NCBI GenBank assembly: GCA_017401985.1 | Contig: JAFPNK010000020.1 | Span: forward strand, 1 to 35,821 | Length of the DNA: 35,821 nucleotides | DNA from: Paludibacteraceae bacterium | GTDB lineage: Bacteria; Bacteroidota; Bacteroidia; Bacteroidales; Paludibacteraceae | Direction: 5' to 3' | In this document: one piece after another, positions 7,086 through 14,635 of the stretch | How the letters are laid out: every line of letters begins with the position of its first letter | How positions within the stretch are numbered: the first letter of the stretch is position 1 | The notes under the pieces: generated by a model | Database searches by the model: none | Seen by the model: only the letters and a program-made list of their open reading frames with translations | What the model was told of the DNA's origin: nothing | Translations under genes and position numbers: made by a program

Positions 7086-8669
7086 ATGAAAAAGGAAGTA
7101 AAATATATTTTCACATTGACGATTATCGGTCTGTTGGCCGGCGGTTGCTCGGATAGTTACCTGAATCAGGAACCGGGTGGAAGTACGATCACGGAAGACC
7201 AATATAATCGCATGGACAATGTAGTAGAAGGAACGGTTCGCGGTGTGTACACGCTTCTCTATCCTTACGGAGGTGACCACGACAGTTTCGGTCAGCGTTC
7301 GATCGATATGTACGGTGACTTGCTGTGCGGTGACATGGCGATGAACACCTTCAACTACGGTTGGTTCAGAACAGATGAATTAGGCCAGACCTACACGCGT
7401 CGTGGTACTTTCTGGATGTATTACTATGAGTTCATCCGTGCCTGCAACCGCACCATCAACGCATTGGATCTGCAGGGTCACCCGACTCTGGTATTTGATG
7501 CTGACACGTTGACGGAAGAGCAATACAAGAACGGTTACTACTACGCCGAGTTGCTTACGATGCGTGGTTGGGCATATGCCGGTTTGAGCCGTTACTTCGT
7601 AGAGACCGATGCAGACGCAGCTACTGCTTCCATTCCTATCTATACGGAGGAAGACACGAAGGAAGACACCATCATCGGTGGTCCGCGTGCTACGGTAGGT
7701 GACCTCTATCTGCGTATTGAGGAAGACTTGACTACCGCTATTCAGTATTTCGAGGCATACAACGAATGGGATCGCGACAGCAAGATTGAGGCAAACGTGG
7801 ATATTGCACGTATTCTGTTGGCTTATTCGTACCTGAACAAGGGTAACACCGACAACACCAGTTGGGCGAAAGCGCTGCAGTGTGCACAAGACGCCATCAC
7901 CAAGGGTGCTCCGCATATTCTGCCTGTTGACGAAGTGCTGACAACCGGATTCAACGACGTGGATAACGCCAACTGGATCTGGGGCGAGAACGTGACGGTA
8001 GAGAACACGACCAGCTTGGCATCGTTCTTCGGCCAGTGCGATATCTACTCCTACAGTTATGCATCGGCAGGTGATGTAAAGGGTATTGACCAGAACCTGT
8101 ACGAGTCTATTCCGGCATGGGATATTCGTAAGAAATGGTGGAACAACTACGGTTCGTCGAACAAGAGCAATGCCGCTTCGTACAAATATGCACCGGACGG
8201 CAAGTTCTATTCCGCAACGAGCAAGAAGCTGCAAGGCGACCGCGATTGGTTGAGCGACAACGTGTATATGCGTTGGGAGTTGGCTTATCTGATTGCAGCC
8301 GAGGCTGCAGCACGTGACAACAACCTGTCGGATGCTAAGACCTACCTGTTCGCTATCACTGACCAGCGCGTCGTAGCCGGCGAGGAAACTGCTTATGCCA
8401 CCTGGCAAGCCGGTTTGGCTGATCAGGCAACGGTATTGGCCGCTATCAAGTACAACTGGCGTGTTGAGTTGTGGGGTGAGGGTTACGGATTACAGACCTT
8501 CCGCCGCTACCAAGAGACCGTTAACCTGGGTGAGAACCACAAACGTAGCGAGAAGACTATCTCGCCGAGCAAGGCACGTGTCTTCACGTTTGAGATTCCG
8601 ACCAGCGAGGAGTACTACAACCCGTTCATCCGTCTGGCGGATACAAAAAGTTTGCAAAAACAACACTAA
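7086..8669 (+). CDS. SusD/RagB-family surface nutrient-binding lipoprotein
   Basis: A 527-residue lipoprotein: signal peptide with lipobox LLAGGC, lipidated Cys21, and the typical opening SDSYLNQEPGGSTITEDQ. The helical TPR-like core and the conserved C-terminal region (YNWRVELWGEGYGLQTFRRY, then the closing NPF segment) mark the SusD family. SusD proteins cap the SusC barrel outside the cell and pass ligand to it. The gene follows SusC by 25 nt under the promoter at 3678-3709. Length is normal for the family. Ligand unknown. Confidence 0.95.
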   Translation: MKKEVKYIFTLTIIGLLAGGCSDSYLNQEPGGSTITEDQYNRMDNVVEGTVRGVYTLLYPYGGDHDSFGQRSIDMYGDLLCGDMAMNTFNYGWFRTDELGQTYTRRGTFWMYYYEFIRACNRTINALDLQGHPTLVFDADTLTEEQYKNGYYYAELLTMRGWAYAGLSRYFVETDADAATASIPIYTEEDTKEDTIIGGPRATVGDLYLRIEEDLTTAIQYFEAYNEWDRDSKIEANVDIARILLAYSYLNKGNTDNTSWAKALQCAQDAITKGAPHILPVDEVLTTGFNDVDNANWIWGENVTVENTTSLASFFGQCDIYSYSYASAGDVKGIDQNLYESIPAWDIRKKWWNNYGSSNKSNAASYKYAPDGKFYSATSKKLQGDRDWLSDNVYMRWELAYLIAAEAAARDNNLSDAKTYLFAITDQRVVAGEETAYATWQAGLADQATVLAAIKYNWRVELWGEGYGLQTFRRYQETVNLGENHKRSEKTISPSKARVFTFEIPTSEEYYNPFIRLADTKSLQKQH

Positions 8670-8711
8670 TATCGTATTAGTTCTTTTATTCACAAATTAA
8701 TTATTCAAAGT

Positions 8712-9779
8712 ATGAAAAAGTATTTTATCATGGCTATCGCAGCCATCACGACTCTCACTTTCGTAAGTTGTGAGCCGAAAGAGACACCTGAAACAGGAGA
8801 TGCTAAGGTTGTTTTGAACGAGCATGAATTGACGCTGTCTATCGGCGGTCAGGCTAAGCTGCGTGCAGCACTCAGCCCTGCTAAAGATGGTGTAACCATT
8901 ACTTACAAATCGGACAACGAAGCAATTGCTACCGTTACCAACGCAGGTTTGATCGACGGTATCGACGCAGGTACTGTAAACATCATCGCCAGCGCTCCGG
9001 GTTACAAGGCTGACACTTGTGTTGTAACCGTAGTTGACGCTACCGAGCTCTTCGCTTGGGGTGGTATTGGTCTGTTCGGTGAGCAGACTGACTCTGTAGG
9101 TACCGAGTATCAACACTGGGACGAAGAGGATCAGTGCTACTATCTGTGCCAGAACTTCATGGGAACCTTCTATGTATGGGGTTCTGACATCATCTTCACC
9201 AACGGTGTAGGTTTCAGCGGTGCAAGCTACATGACCACCATCAAGGCTCCGGTTGCTATTATTCAAGAAGGTGACTGGAAAGGTTATTACTACATGCCGA
9301 CCCTGTTGTTCACGGACACGATCGACGCTACCGCTGAGGGCGCTTGCGCTCCGGGTTCGCTGACCGACGCTAACGCATGGGGTAGCTACCTGTTCGACAC
9401 TACCTTTGTAGGCGATAACTCGTTCACCGGTACTCCGATCCACTACAACGACTGGGACAATGAGGACAACGATATTATGTTCATTGGTTTCATCAAAGAC
9501 GGTCTGTTAACAGGTAACACCTCTGCAGCTTACTACAAACTGAACATCACCTGGTTTGATTTGAATCAGGGTTATTATGGTCTGAAGTTGGAGCAAAACG
9601 CAGAAGGCAAATGGCAATTTGTTGAGCCGTACGAGTTCTGCGACAGAATTGAGAAGTACTATGAGTTGCTTCCGCAATCGAGCTCGAGCCGCAAGATTGA
9701 GCCGATGCGTTTGAACAACCAAGAGCAGGTTCGCGCACTCAAGAGCCTTCCTACTCAAAGACTCCACATTGCTCAATAA
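8712..9779 (+). CDS. Ig-like (BIG2) surface lipoprotein, third gene of the SusCD operon
   Basis: A 355-residue lipoprotein with lipobox TFVSC (Cys20). Residues about 32-105 form a bacterial Ig-like group 2 domain (VTITYKSDNEAIATVTNAGLI, then GTVNIIASAPGYKADTCVVTV). The rest, rich in Trp, Tyr and Asp, is not a family I recognise; its aromatic content would suit ligand binding. The position after SusD is that of SusE/SusF-type surface glycan-binding proteins, so an accessory ligand-binding role is inferred from context only. The C-terminus (SSSSRKIEPMR onward) is polar and looks unstructured. A strong terminator follows at 9802. Confidence 0.75.
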   Translation: MKKYFIMAIAAITTLTFVSCEPKETPETGDAKVVLNEHELTLSIGGQAKLRAALSPAKDGVTITYKSDNEAIATVTNAGLIDGIDAGTVNIIASAPGYKADTCVVTVVDATELFAWGGIGLFGEQTDSVGTEYQHWDEEDQCYYLCQNFMGTFYVWGSDIIFTNGVGFSGASYMTTIKAPVAIIQEGDWKGYYYMPTLLFTDTIDATAEGACAPGSLTDANAWGSYLFDTTFVGDNSFTGTPIHYNDWDNEDNDIMFIGFIKDGLLTGNTSAAYYKLNITWFDLNQGYYGLKLEQNAEGKWQFVEPYEFCDRIEKYYELLPQSSSSRKIEPMRLNNQEQVRALKSLPTQRLHIAQ

Positions 9780-9801
9780 GCTTTTGGACTTCTAATCATC
9801 G

Positions 9802-9828
9802 ATCAGGCTGCCCATCGGGTGGCCTGAT
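9802..9828 (+). terminator. Terminator of the SusCD operon
   Basis: Stem ATCAGGC / GCCTGAT with an inner CCC/GGG stem across a TG/TG internal loop, followed by TTGTTAT. It separates the SusCD operon from the M6 protease gene. Confidence 0.75.
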
Positions 9829-9870
9829 TTGTTATAAAATAAAGTGTAAAACACTTTTTTTGTTCAAATA

Positions 9871-9902
9871 GTTGCATAATTCAAAAAAAAAGCGTACCTT
9901 TG
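9871..9902 (+). promoter_or_regulatory. Promoter for the M6 protease
   Basis: GTTG (9871-9874) as a near-consensus -33, 20 nt, then TACCTTTG (9895-9902). The ATG at 9930 lies about 20 nt after the expected transcription start. Confidence 0.7.
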
Positions 9903-9929
9903 CAGCCTAATTTGGAAAAATATCGTCTT

Positions 9930-12767
9930 ATGAAAAAGTATATACTCTGTTTAGCAGCTGCATTAGTTAGCAGTATCAGCGCATGGGCCGTAATGGCGTC
10001 TCCTGAACCGTTTGAGTACACTCGTCCGGATGGCACGACAGTGATGGCACGTGTCTATGGAGATGAGTTTCATTCTTACATCGAGTCGTTGGATGGCGAG
10101 TTGCTGTACGGCAGTCGCGATGTAGAAGTGATGGAGCAAGCGGCTGAGAGACGTCGCGCTCGTCGCATACAACAGGCAGCAGGAAACTCTGCTTTTCCTG
10201 TTTTCGGATCTCCGCGCAGTCTGGTGCTGTTGGTTAGCTTCGCTGATTTGGACATGGGCGAATCGTTGCAGGACTTCCGTGACTTGCTCAACAAGTCCGG
10301 TTACGACTACAACGGCGCCACCGGTTCCTGCCGCGATTATTATATCGCATCTTCGGATAGTCTCTTCACGCCGCAGTTTGACTGCTTCGGCCCGTATAAA
10401 CTGAGTCGTAACATGGAGTACTACGGTGCTGACCAAGGTGAAGATCACAATGTGCATGCAGCAGAGATGGTAGCCGAAGTGTGCCAATTGGCGCATGAAG
10501 CAGGCGTGAACTTCAAAGACTACGACACCAACGGCGACGGCCAGCTGGACAACGTATTCATTTTCTACGCCGGCAACAACCAAGCCGAAGGTGCAGACGC
10601 GAATACTATTTGGCCGCACCAAGGCAATATATCGTATAAGAACATCCGTCTGGATGGCGTTCTGGTTGCATCCTACGCTTGTACCTCGGAGTACAAAGGA
10701 CGTAACAGCACGACCCGTTGCGGTGTAGGTACGTTCTGTCATGAGTTCGGTCACGTCATCGGTCAACCGGACTTCTACGACACGGATTATAACTACTACT
10801 CGGTCGCTGACTGGGACATCATGTGTTCCGGTAGTTACAACAACGACGGTCGCACCCCTCCGACTTTCTCTGCATTTGAGCGCATGTACGAAGGCTGGTT
10901 GACGCCGAAGCAGTTGGAGTTGCCGGGCACCTACACCTTGAGCGTGGAGCCGGGTAAAGCAGAGGCGTATCTGATTGCAGCCGATGCCCATAACCTGTCG
11001 GGAAAGAATCCCTCCCCTACGGAGTTCTTCCTGTTAGAGAACCGCAACAGCAACAACATTTGGGACTCGTATCTGCCGGGACACGGCATGCTGGTATGGC
11101 ACGTTGACTACAGTGCCTCCGCATGGACGAGCAACACGCCCAATAACGGTCCGACGATCATGCGCATGCACTTAGAGGAAGCGAACGGAATCGGTTGGAA
11201 GAAACGTTCGCAAGGAGAAGGCGGTCGCTCGTCCGATCCCTATCCGGGAACGAACAACGTACAGACCTTCAACCCGACCTTGCATAACGGCACCCAATTG
11301 GCTCAACCGCTGTTTAACATCGAGGAGAACGGAGGTGTGGTTCGTTTCACGTACATCAGCGAAGGCGGTTCGTCCTTGCGCGCTAACAAGCAGGATCTGA
11401 CGCTGACCACCACGTTGAGCGACAAGAATGCCGTTGAGAGTTGGGAGCCGCAGGTGTTTGAGTTACTGGGAACCGGATTGGATCCTAATCAAGACATCAC
11501 CGTTCGCGTCAACGCCGCTAACTTCTCCCTCTTCGCAGGCGAGAGCGCTCCGGCATTGAACAGCTCGAACTGGAAAACCATCCTCACTCTTCGTGCAGAA
11601 GCTGATTCCTCGTTTCAGCAACCGATCTGGGTGAAGTTCCATCCGAAAAAACAAGATTGCACGGCAGCCAAGTCCACCATCAGCATCTCCGCATCGACGG
11701 CCAGCACGGCAATAAGCGTAGTCGGTTATGCTCCTCGTCACACCTATGTGGTAACGCCGACCGTGGAGGCTCCGTACGATGTCACGCCGTATTCGTTCAC
11801 CACCAAGTGGTACAACCAAGAGGATGCCGAGCACTACTACCTGACGCTTTATCAGGTATCGGAAGGCGAGACGAAGTTCGTGCAAGGATTTGAGGACTTC
11901 GACGACTATGCCAAGATTCGCGAACAGGGCTGGGAGAGCAACACGAACCTCACTACCAATTCCGCCAAGGCGGACGGCGTGAAATCCTTGTACATCAAGA
12001 ATCACGGCGATCAGATCACGTCCGAGACCTATCCGGCTGCTATCACAAGCATCTCGTTCTGGTACAATGCGTTCTCGTCCACCAAGGACACCATCGGTGT
12101 GTTAGTAGTCGAGACATACTACAATGACGAGTGGTGGTTAGTGGACAATCTGGTAGTCAAGAACACCGCTAAACGCGAGACTGCGCAATACGATTTCGAT
12201 GAAGCATACGACCTGCGCACCTTCCGTCTTACCTGGTTGGACAACGGCGGTTCGGGTATCGCTTTCGACGCGTTCACCGCAATCATTCCGCGGCAAATAG
12301 ACTACATTTATAAAGGACGTACGAAAGCGCTGGATGCACTGATCTACGGTGATTCCATTCACTATACCTTCACCGGATTAGAGCCGGACGAGACCTACTA
12401 CTATCAGGTTCAAACGACCGATCTGGACAAGGGTTGTGAGGAGCATTTGACGGCATTGTCCGAACCGATTGAAGTACACACCATCGCCGGACAACCGTTA
12501 GACGGCAAACAACTGACGCTGGCTGTGGATAGCATCAATTACAATCCGGCACAACACGCCATCTATCTGATTGAACCGAAAGCAGGCGACTACCTGTTCT
12601 TCTACAACGCGGCAGGACGATTGGTATATCGTGTAGCGGTGAAGGAGAACGTGTGCATCTATGCACTGGATCTGAACAAGTTCCGCACCGGTGAAGTCTA
12701 TCTGGTTCAGCACGCCACCAATGGCGCTCTGGGACGCAAAAACAAGTGGCTGAAGTTCATCTACTAA
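9930..12767 (+). CDS. Secreted M6-family (immune inhibitor A-like) metalloprotease
   Basis: A 945-residue secreted protease starting MKKYILCLAAALVSSISAWA, a clear signal peptide; I chose the ATG at 9930 over an upstream TTG inside the promoter. The zinc site HEFGHVIGQPDFYD begins at residue 271 (HExxHxxGxxD), and the M6 features DYYIASS and DTNGDGQLDNVFIFYAG lie before it. After the catalytic domain come a jelly-roll-like domain (around FEDFDDY to AFDAFTAI) and a fibronectin III-like stretch. The last ~80 residues (FFYNAAGRLVYRV, then GEVYLVQ) resemble a type IX secretion C-terminal sorting domain, which would place the protein outside the cell or on its surface. It is monocistronic between two terminators. 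Substrate unknown. Confidence 0.88.
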   Translation: MKKYILCLAAALVSSISAWAVMASPEPFEYTRPDGTTVMARVYGDEFHSYIESLDGELLYGSRDVEVMEQAAERRRARRIQQAAGNSAFPVFGSPRSLVLLVSFADLDMGESLQDFRDLLNKSGYDYNGATGSCRDYYIASSDSLFTPQFDCFGPYKLSRNMEYYGADQGEDHNVHAAEMVAEVCQLAHEAGVNFKDYDTNGDGQLDNVFIFYAGNNQAEGADANTIWPHQGNISYKNIRLDGVLVASYACTSEYKGRNSTTRCGVGTFCHEFGHVIGQPDFYDTDYNYYSVADWDIMCSGSYNNDGRTPPTFSAFERMYEGWLTPKQLELPGTYTLSVEPGKAEAYLIAADAHNLSGKNPSPTEFFLLENRNSNNIWDSYLPGHGMLVWHVDYSASAWTSNTPNNGPTIMRMHLEEANGIGWKKRSQGEGGRSSDPYPGTNNVQTFNPTLHNGTQLAQPLFNIEENGGVVRFTYISEGGSSLRANKQDLTLTTTLSDKNAVESWEPQVFELLGTGLDPNQDITVRVNAANFSLFAGESAPALNSSNWKTILTLRAEADSSFQQPIWVKFHPKKQDCTAAKSTISISASTASTAISVVGYAPRHTYVVTPTVEAPYDVTPYSFTTKWYNQEDAEHYYLTLYQVSEGETKFVQGFEDFDDYAKIREQGWESNTNLTTNSAKADGVKSLYIKNHGDQITSETYPAAITSISFWYNAFSSTKDTIGVLVVETYYNDEWWLVDNLVVKNTAKRETAQYDFDEAYDLRTFRLTWLDNGGSGIAFDAFTAIIPRQIDYIYKGRTKALDALIYGDSIHYTFTGLEPDETYYYQVQTTDLDKGCEEHLTALSEPIEVHTIAGQPLDGKQLTLAVDSINYNPAQHAIYLIEPKAGDYLFFYNAAGRLVYRVAVKENVCIYALDLNKFRTGEVYLVQHATNGALGRKNKWLKFIY

Positions 12768-12808
12768 ACTTCCTCCATTTTACCCCACATTTTTATTAAA
12801 TTGTTAAT

Positions 12809-12840
12809 AACCCGCACAAACGATTGAAATTGTGCGGGTT
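12809..12840 (+). terminator. Strong terminator between the M6 protease and the dcw cluster
   Basis: Perfect 11-bp stem AACCCGCACAA / TTGTGCGGGTT with a 10-nt loop, followed by AT-rich ATATTATGTTTT. It isolates the dcw operon from upstream read-through. Confidence 0.8.
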
Positions 12841-12897
12841 ATATTATGTTTTCGCCTGTAGAAAACATGTTAACAAAACAATTAATAAATTTTTTTG

Positions 12898-12938
12898 TGG
12901 GGAAATGTGGTGAATATCAATTTTTTTTTGTATCTTTG
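12898..12938 (+). promoter_or_regulatory. dcw promoter with a candidate MraZ operator
   Basis: TATCTTTG (12931-12938) fits the -7 box; the -33 is poor. At 12898-12912, TGGGG-aaatg-TGGTG forms two boxes with a 10-nt period, like the TGGGN direct repeats bound by MraZ in other bacteria, and another TGGTG lies just before the mraZ start (12959-12963). The pair lies where the -33 contact should be, so MraZ binding would plausibly repress its own operon. Operator identity is inferred from the known MraZ site. Confidence 0.55.
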
Positions 12939-12966
12939 CAGCGAATTTTGATAAAAGTGGTGAATT

Positions 12967-13422
12967 ATGCAAACATTCATTGGAAACATAGAGGCACGTT
13001 TGGACGAAAAAGGACGCATTTTCGTTCCTGCTGCTTATCGTAAGATTTTGGCGGAGGCCAATTCGAAACGTATTGTGATGCGTCGTGACACGGACAATGA
13101 ATGTCTGATGTTTTACCCGGAGCAGGTGTGGAACGAGAAAGTGGAGCAGATGCGTCTAGTGCTCGACGAGTGGGATCCGGAAGATCAGCTGATCATGATG
13201 CAGTTCATGGCGGATGCGGAGTATCTGGAAATGGACGGTCAGGGTCGTGTGCTGCTGCAGAAAAAGAATCTGGAGACTATCGGTGCGCAGCAGGACGTGC
13301 TGTTTGTCGGAATGCTGAACCGCTTTGCGCTTTGGACTCCGGAGAACTTCGAGAACAAACGTCTGAGCCAAACCGAGCTGGCTGCTCGTCTGCGCGCTAA
13401 AATGTCAAATCATAAATCCTAA
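12967..13422 (+). CDS. mraZ: MraZ, transcriptional regulator of the dcw cluster
   Basis: A 151-residue MraZ with two SpoVT-AbrB-like halves, each with the DExGR-type signature: DEKGRIFVPAAYR (about 13-25) and DGQGRVLL in the second half. MraZ forms a ring-shaped multimer that binds TGGGN repeats before its own gene; candidate sites lie at 12898-12912. It is the first gene of the operon. Its last codons, stop and the next start codon are part of a perfect 7-bp tandem array (13407-13434), so the C-terminal SNHKS is probably repeat-derived. Confidence 0.93.
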   Translation: MQTFIGNIEARLDEKGRIFVPAAYRKILAEANSKRIVMRRDTDNECLMFYPEQVWNEKVEQMRLVLDEWDPEDQLIMMQFMADAEYLEMDGQGRVLLQKKNLETIGAQQDVLFVGMLNRFALWTPENFENKRLSQTELAARLRAKMSNHKS

Positions 13423-13434
13423 ATCACAAATGCC
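13407..13434. repeat. Period-7 tandem array at the mraZ/rsmH junction
   Basis: Four consecutive heptamers with consensus AAATCNN (AAATCAT first, AAATGCC last). They contain the end of mraZ, its stop codon, the intergenic gap and the rsmH ATG. Confidence 0.85.
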
Positions 13435-14317
13435 AACGGCCTATCACATACCGGCGATGTTGACGGAGACGATTGAAGGTTTGAACATCAAACCGGAGGG
13501 CGTCTATGTGGATGTGACATTCGGAGGAGGCGGACACAGTCGTGCTATTTTGGAAGCCGGCGCAGGCCATTTATACTCGTTTGACCAGGACAAAGATGCG
13601 CTGCAGAATGCGATAGACGATGAGCGTTGGACGTTCGTGCATTCGAATTTCAGGTATCTGAGAAACTGGATGGATTATTACGGGGTGGACGGCATTGACG
13701 GTCTGTTAGCGGACTTAGGCGTTAGTTTTCATCATTTCGACTGTCCGGAACGCGGCTTCAGTTTCCGATTCAGCGCCCCGCTGGATATGCGTATGAACCA
13801 AACGGCCAAACGTACCGCGGCTGACATTGTGAACAGCTACAGCGAAGAGGAATTAGCGCAGATCTTCTGGTTATACGGAGAGTTGAAGAACGGTCGCGGC
13901 ATTGCGAAGAATATCTGCCGGGCGCGCGCACAGAAACCGATTGAGCGCACGGAAGACTTAGTGGAAGCATCGCGTATACCGGCGGAGATGAGTAAGGAAT
14001 TGGCGCGTTTGTTCCAAGCGCTGCGCATTGAGGTAAACGACGAGATGGGCGCGTTGCGGGAGATGCTGGTGGCTGCGCGTGATCTGCTCAAACCGGGCGG
14101 ACGAATAGCTATCCTGACCTACCACTCGCTGGAAGACCGACTGGTGAAAAACTTCCTGCGAAGCGGTAATCTGGAAGGTAACATAGAGAAAGATTTTTAC
14201 GGCAACAACCTGTCGCCGTTTGAGATATTAGAGAAGGGGCGTACGGCTTGCGCGGAGGAAGTAGAGAGAAACCCACGCAGCCGTAGCGCTAAATTGAGAA
14301 TCGCGGAGAAGAGGTAA
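13430..14317 (+). CDS. rsmH: 16S rRNA (cytosine1402-N4)-methyltransferase RsmH
   Basis: A 295-residue RsmH (MraW). It methylates N4 of C1402 in 16S rRNA using S-adenosylmethionine. Visible motifs: HIPAMLTETIEGL at the N-terminus, the SAM-binding DVTFGGGGHSRAIL (28-41), DLGVSFHHFD and the ERGFSFRFSAPLDMRM block, PGGRIAILTYHSLEDRLVK, and RNPRSRSAKLRIAEK at the end. Length is normal. It sits in its usual second place in the dcw operon and overlaps ftsL by one base (TAATG). Confidence 0.96.
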   Translation: MPTAYHIPAMLTETIEGLNIKPEGVYVDVTFGGGGHSRAILEAGAGHLYSFDQDKDALQNAIDDERWTFVHSNFRYLRNWMDYYGVDGIDGLLADLGVSFHHFDCPERGFSFRFSAPLDMRMNQTAKRTAADIVNSYSEEELAQIFWLYGELKNGRGIAKNICRARAQKPIERTEDLVEASRIPAEMSKELARLFQALRIEVNDEMGALREMLVAARDLLKPGGRIAILTYHSLEDRLVKNFLRSGNLEGNIEKDFYGNNLSPFEILEKGRTACAEEVERNPRSRSAKLRIAEKR

Positions 14318-14634
14318 TGGCAGATGCGCATAATATACAGAGTTGGCTGAACGGCGACTGGCTTCGCAGCCAAAAAATCCGAGAGCAGTATCCGCTGATC
14401 GGATTGATTGTCGGGCTTATTTTTCTGTATATCCTCACAGGCTACCAAGCCGTGAAACAGCAGCACCGGCTGACGGACACCAAAAAAGAGATGCTCGATG
14501 CTAAGTTCCGGTACATGACCATCAGCGCAGAACTGACCAACACCACGCGACAAAGCCACATTATCAACGTACTGAAAGAGAACGGCAGTACGCTGCAAGA
14601 AAATACTAAACCACCAACCAAAATCCTTAACTAA
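14317..14634 (+). CDS. ftsL: FtsL-like cell division protein
   Basis: A 105-residue bitopic membrane protein: cytoplasmic N-terminus, one transmembrane helix (about 27-44, PLIGLIVGLIFLYILTGY), then a periplasmic coiled-coil-like segment (45-85). Position between rsmH and ftsI and the topology identify it as FtsL of the Bacteroidota type, which bridges FtsB/Q and the FtsWI synthase in the divisome. Sequence similarity in this family is weak, so the call rests on context and topology. The last residues (TKPPTKILN) and the junction with ftsI are encoded by degenerate 7-bp units (about 14606-14633). Confidence 0.8.
   Translation: MADAHNIQSWLNGDWLRSQKIREQYPLIGLIVGLIFLYILTGYQAVKQQHRLTDTKKEMLDAKFRYMTISAELTNTTRQSHIINVLKENGSTLQENTKPPTKILN
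14606..14633. repeat. Degenerate period-7 array at the ftsL/ftsI junction
   Basis: Four heptamers with a loose A-rich, CC-ended pattern (CTAAACC, ACCAACC, AAAATCC and a weaker TTAACTA), ending just before the ftsI ATG at 14636. Weaker than the arrays at 13407 and 17903; it may be an eroded example. Confidence 0.45.
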
Positions 14635-14635
14635 C

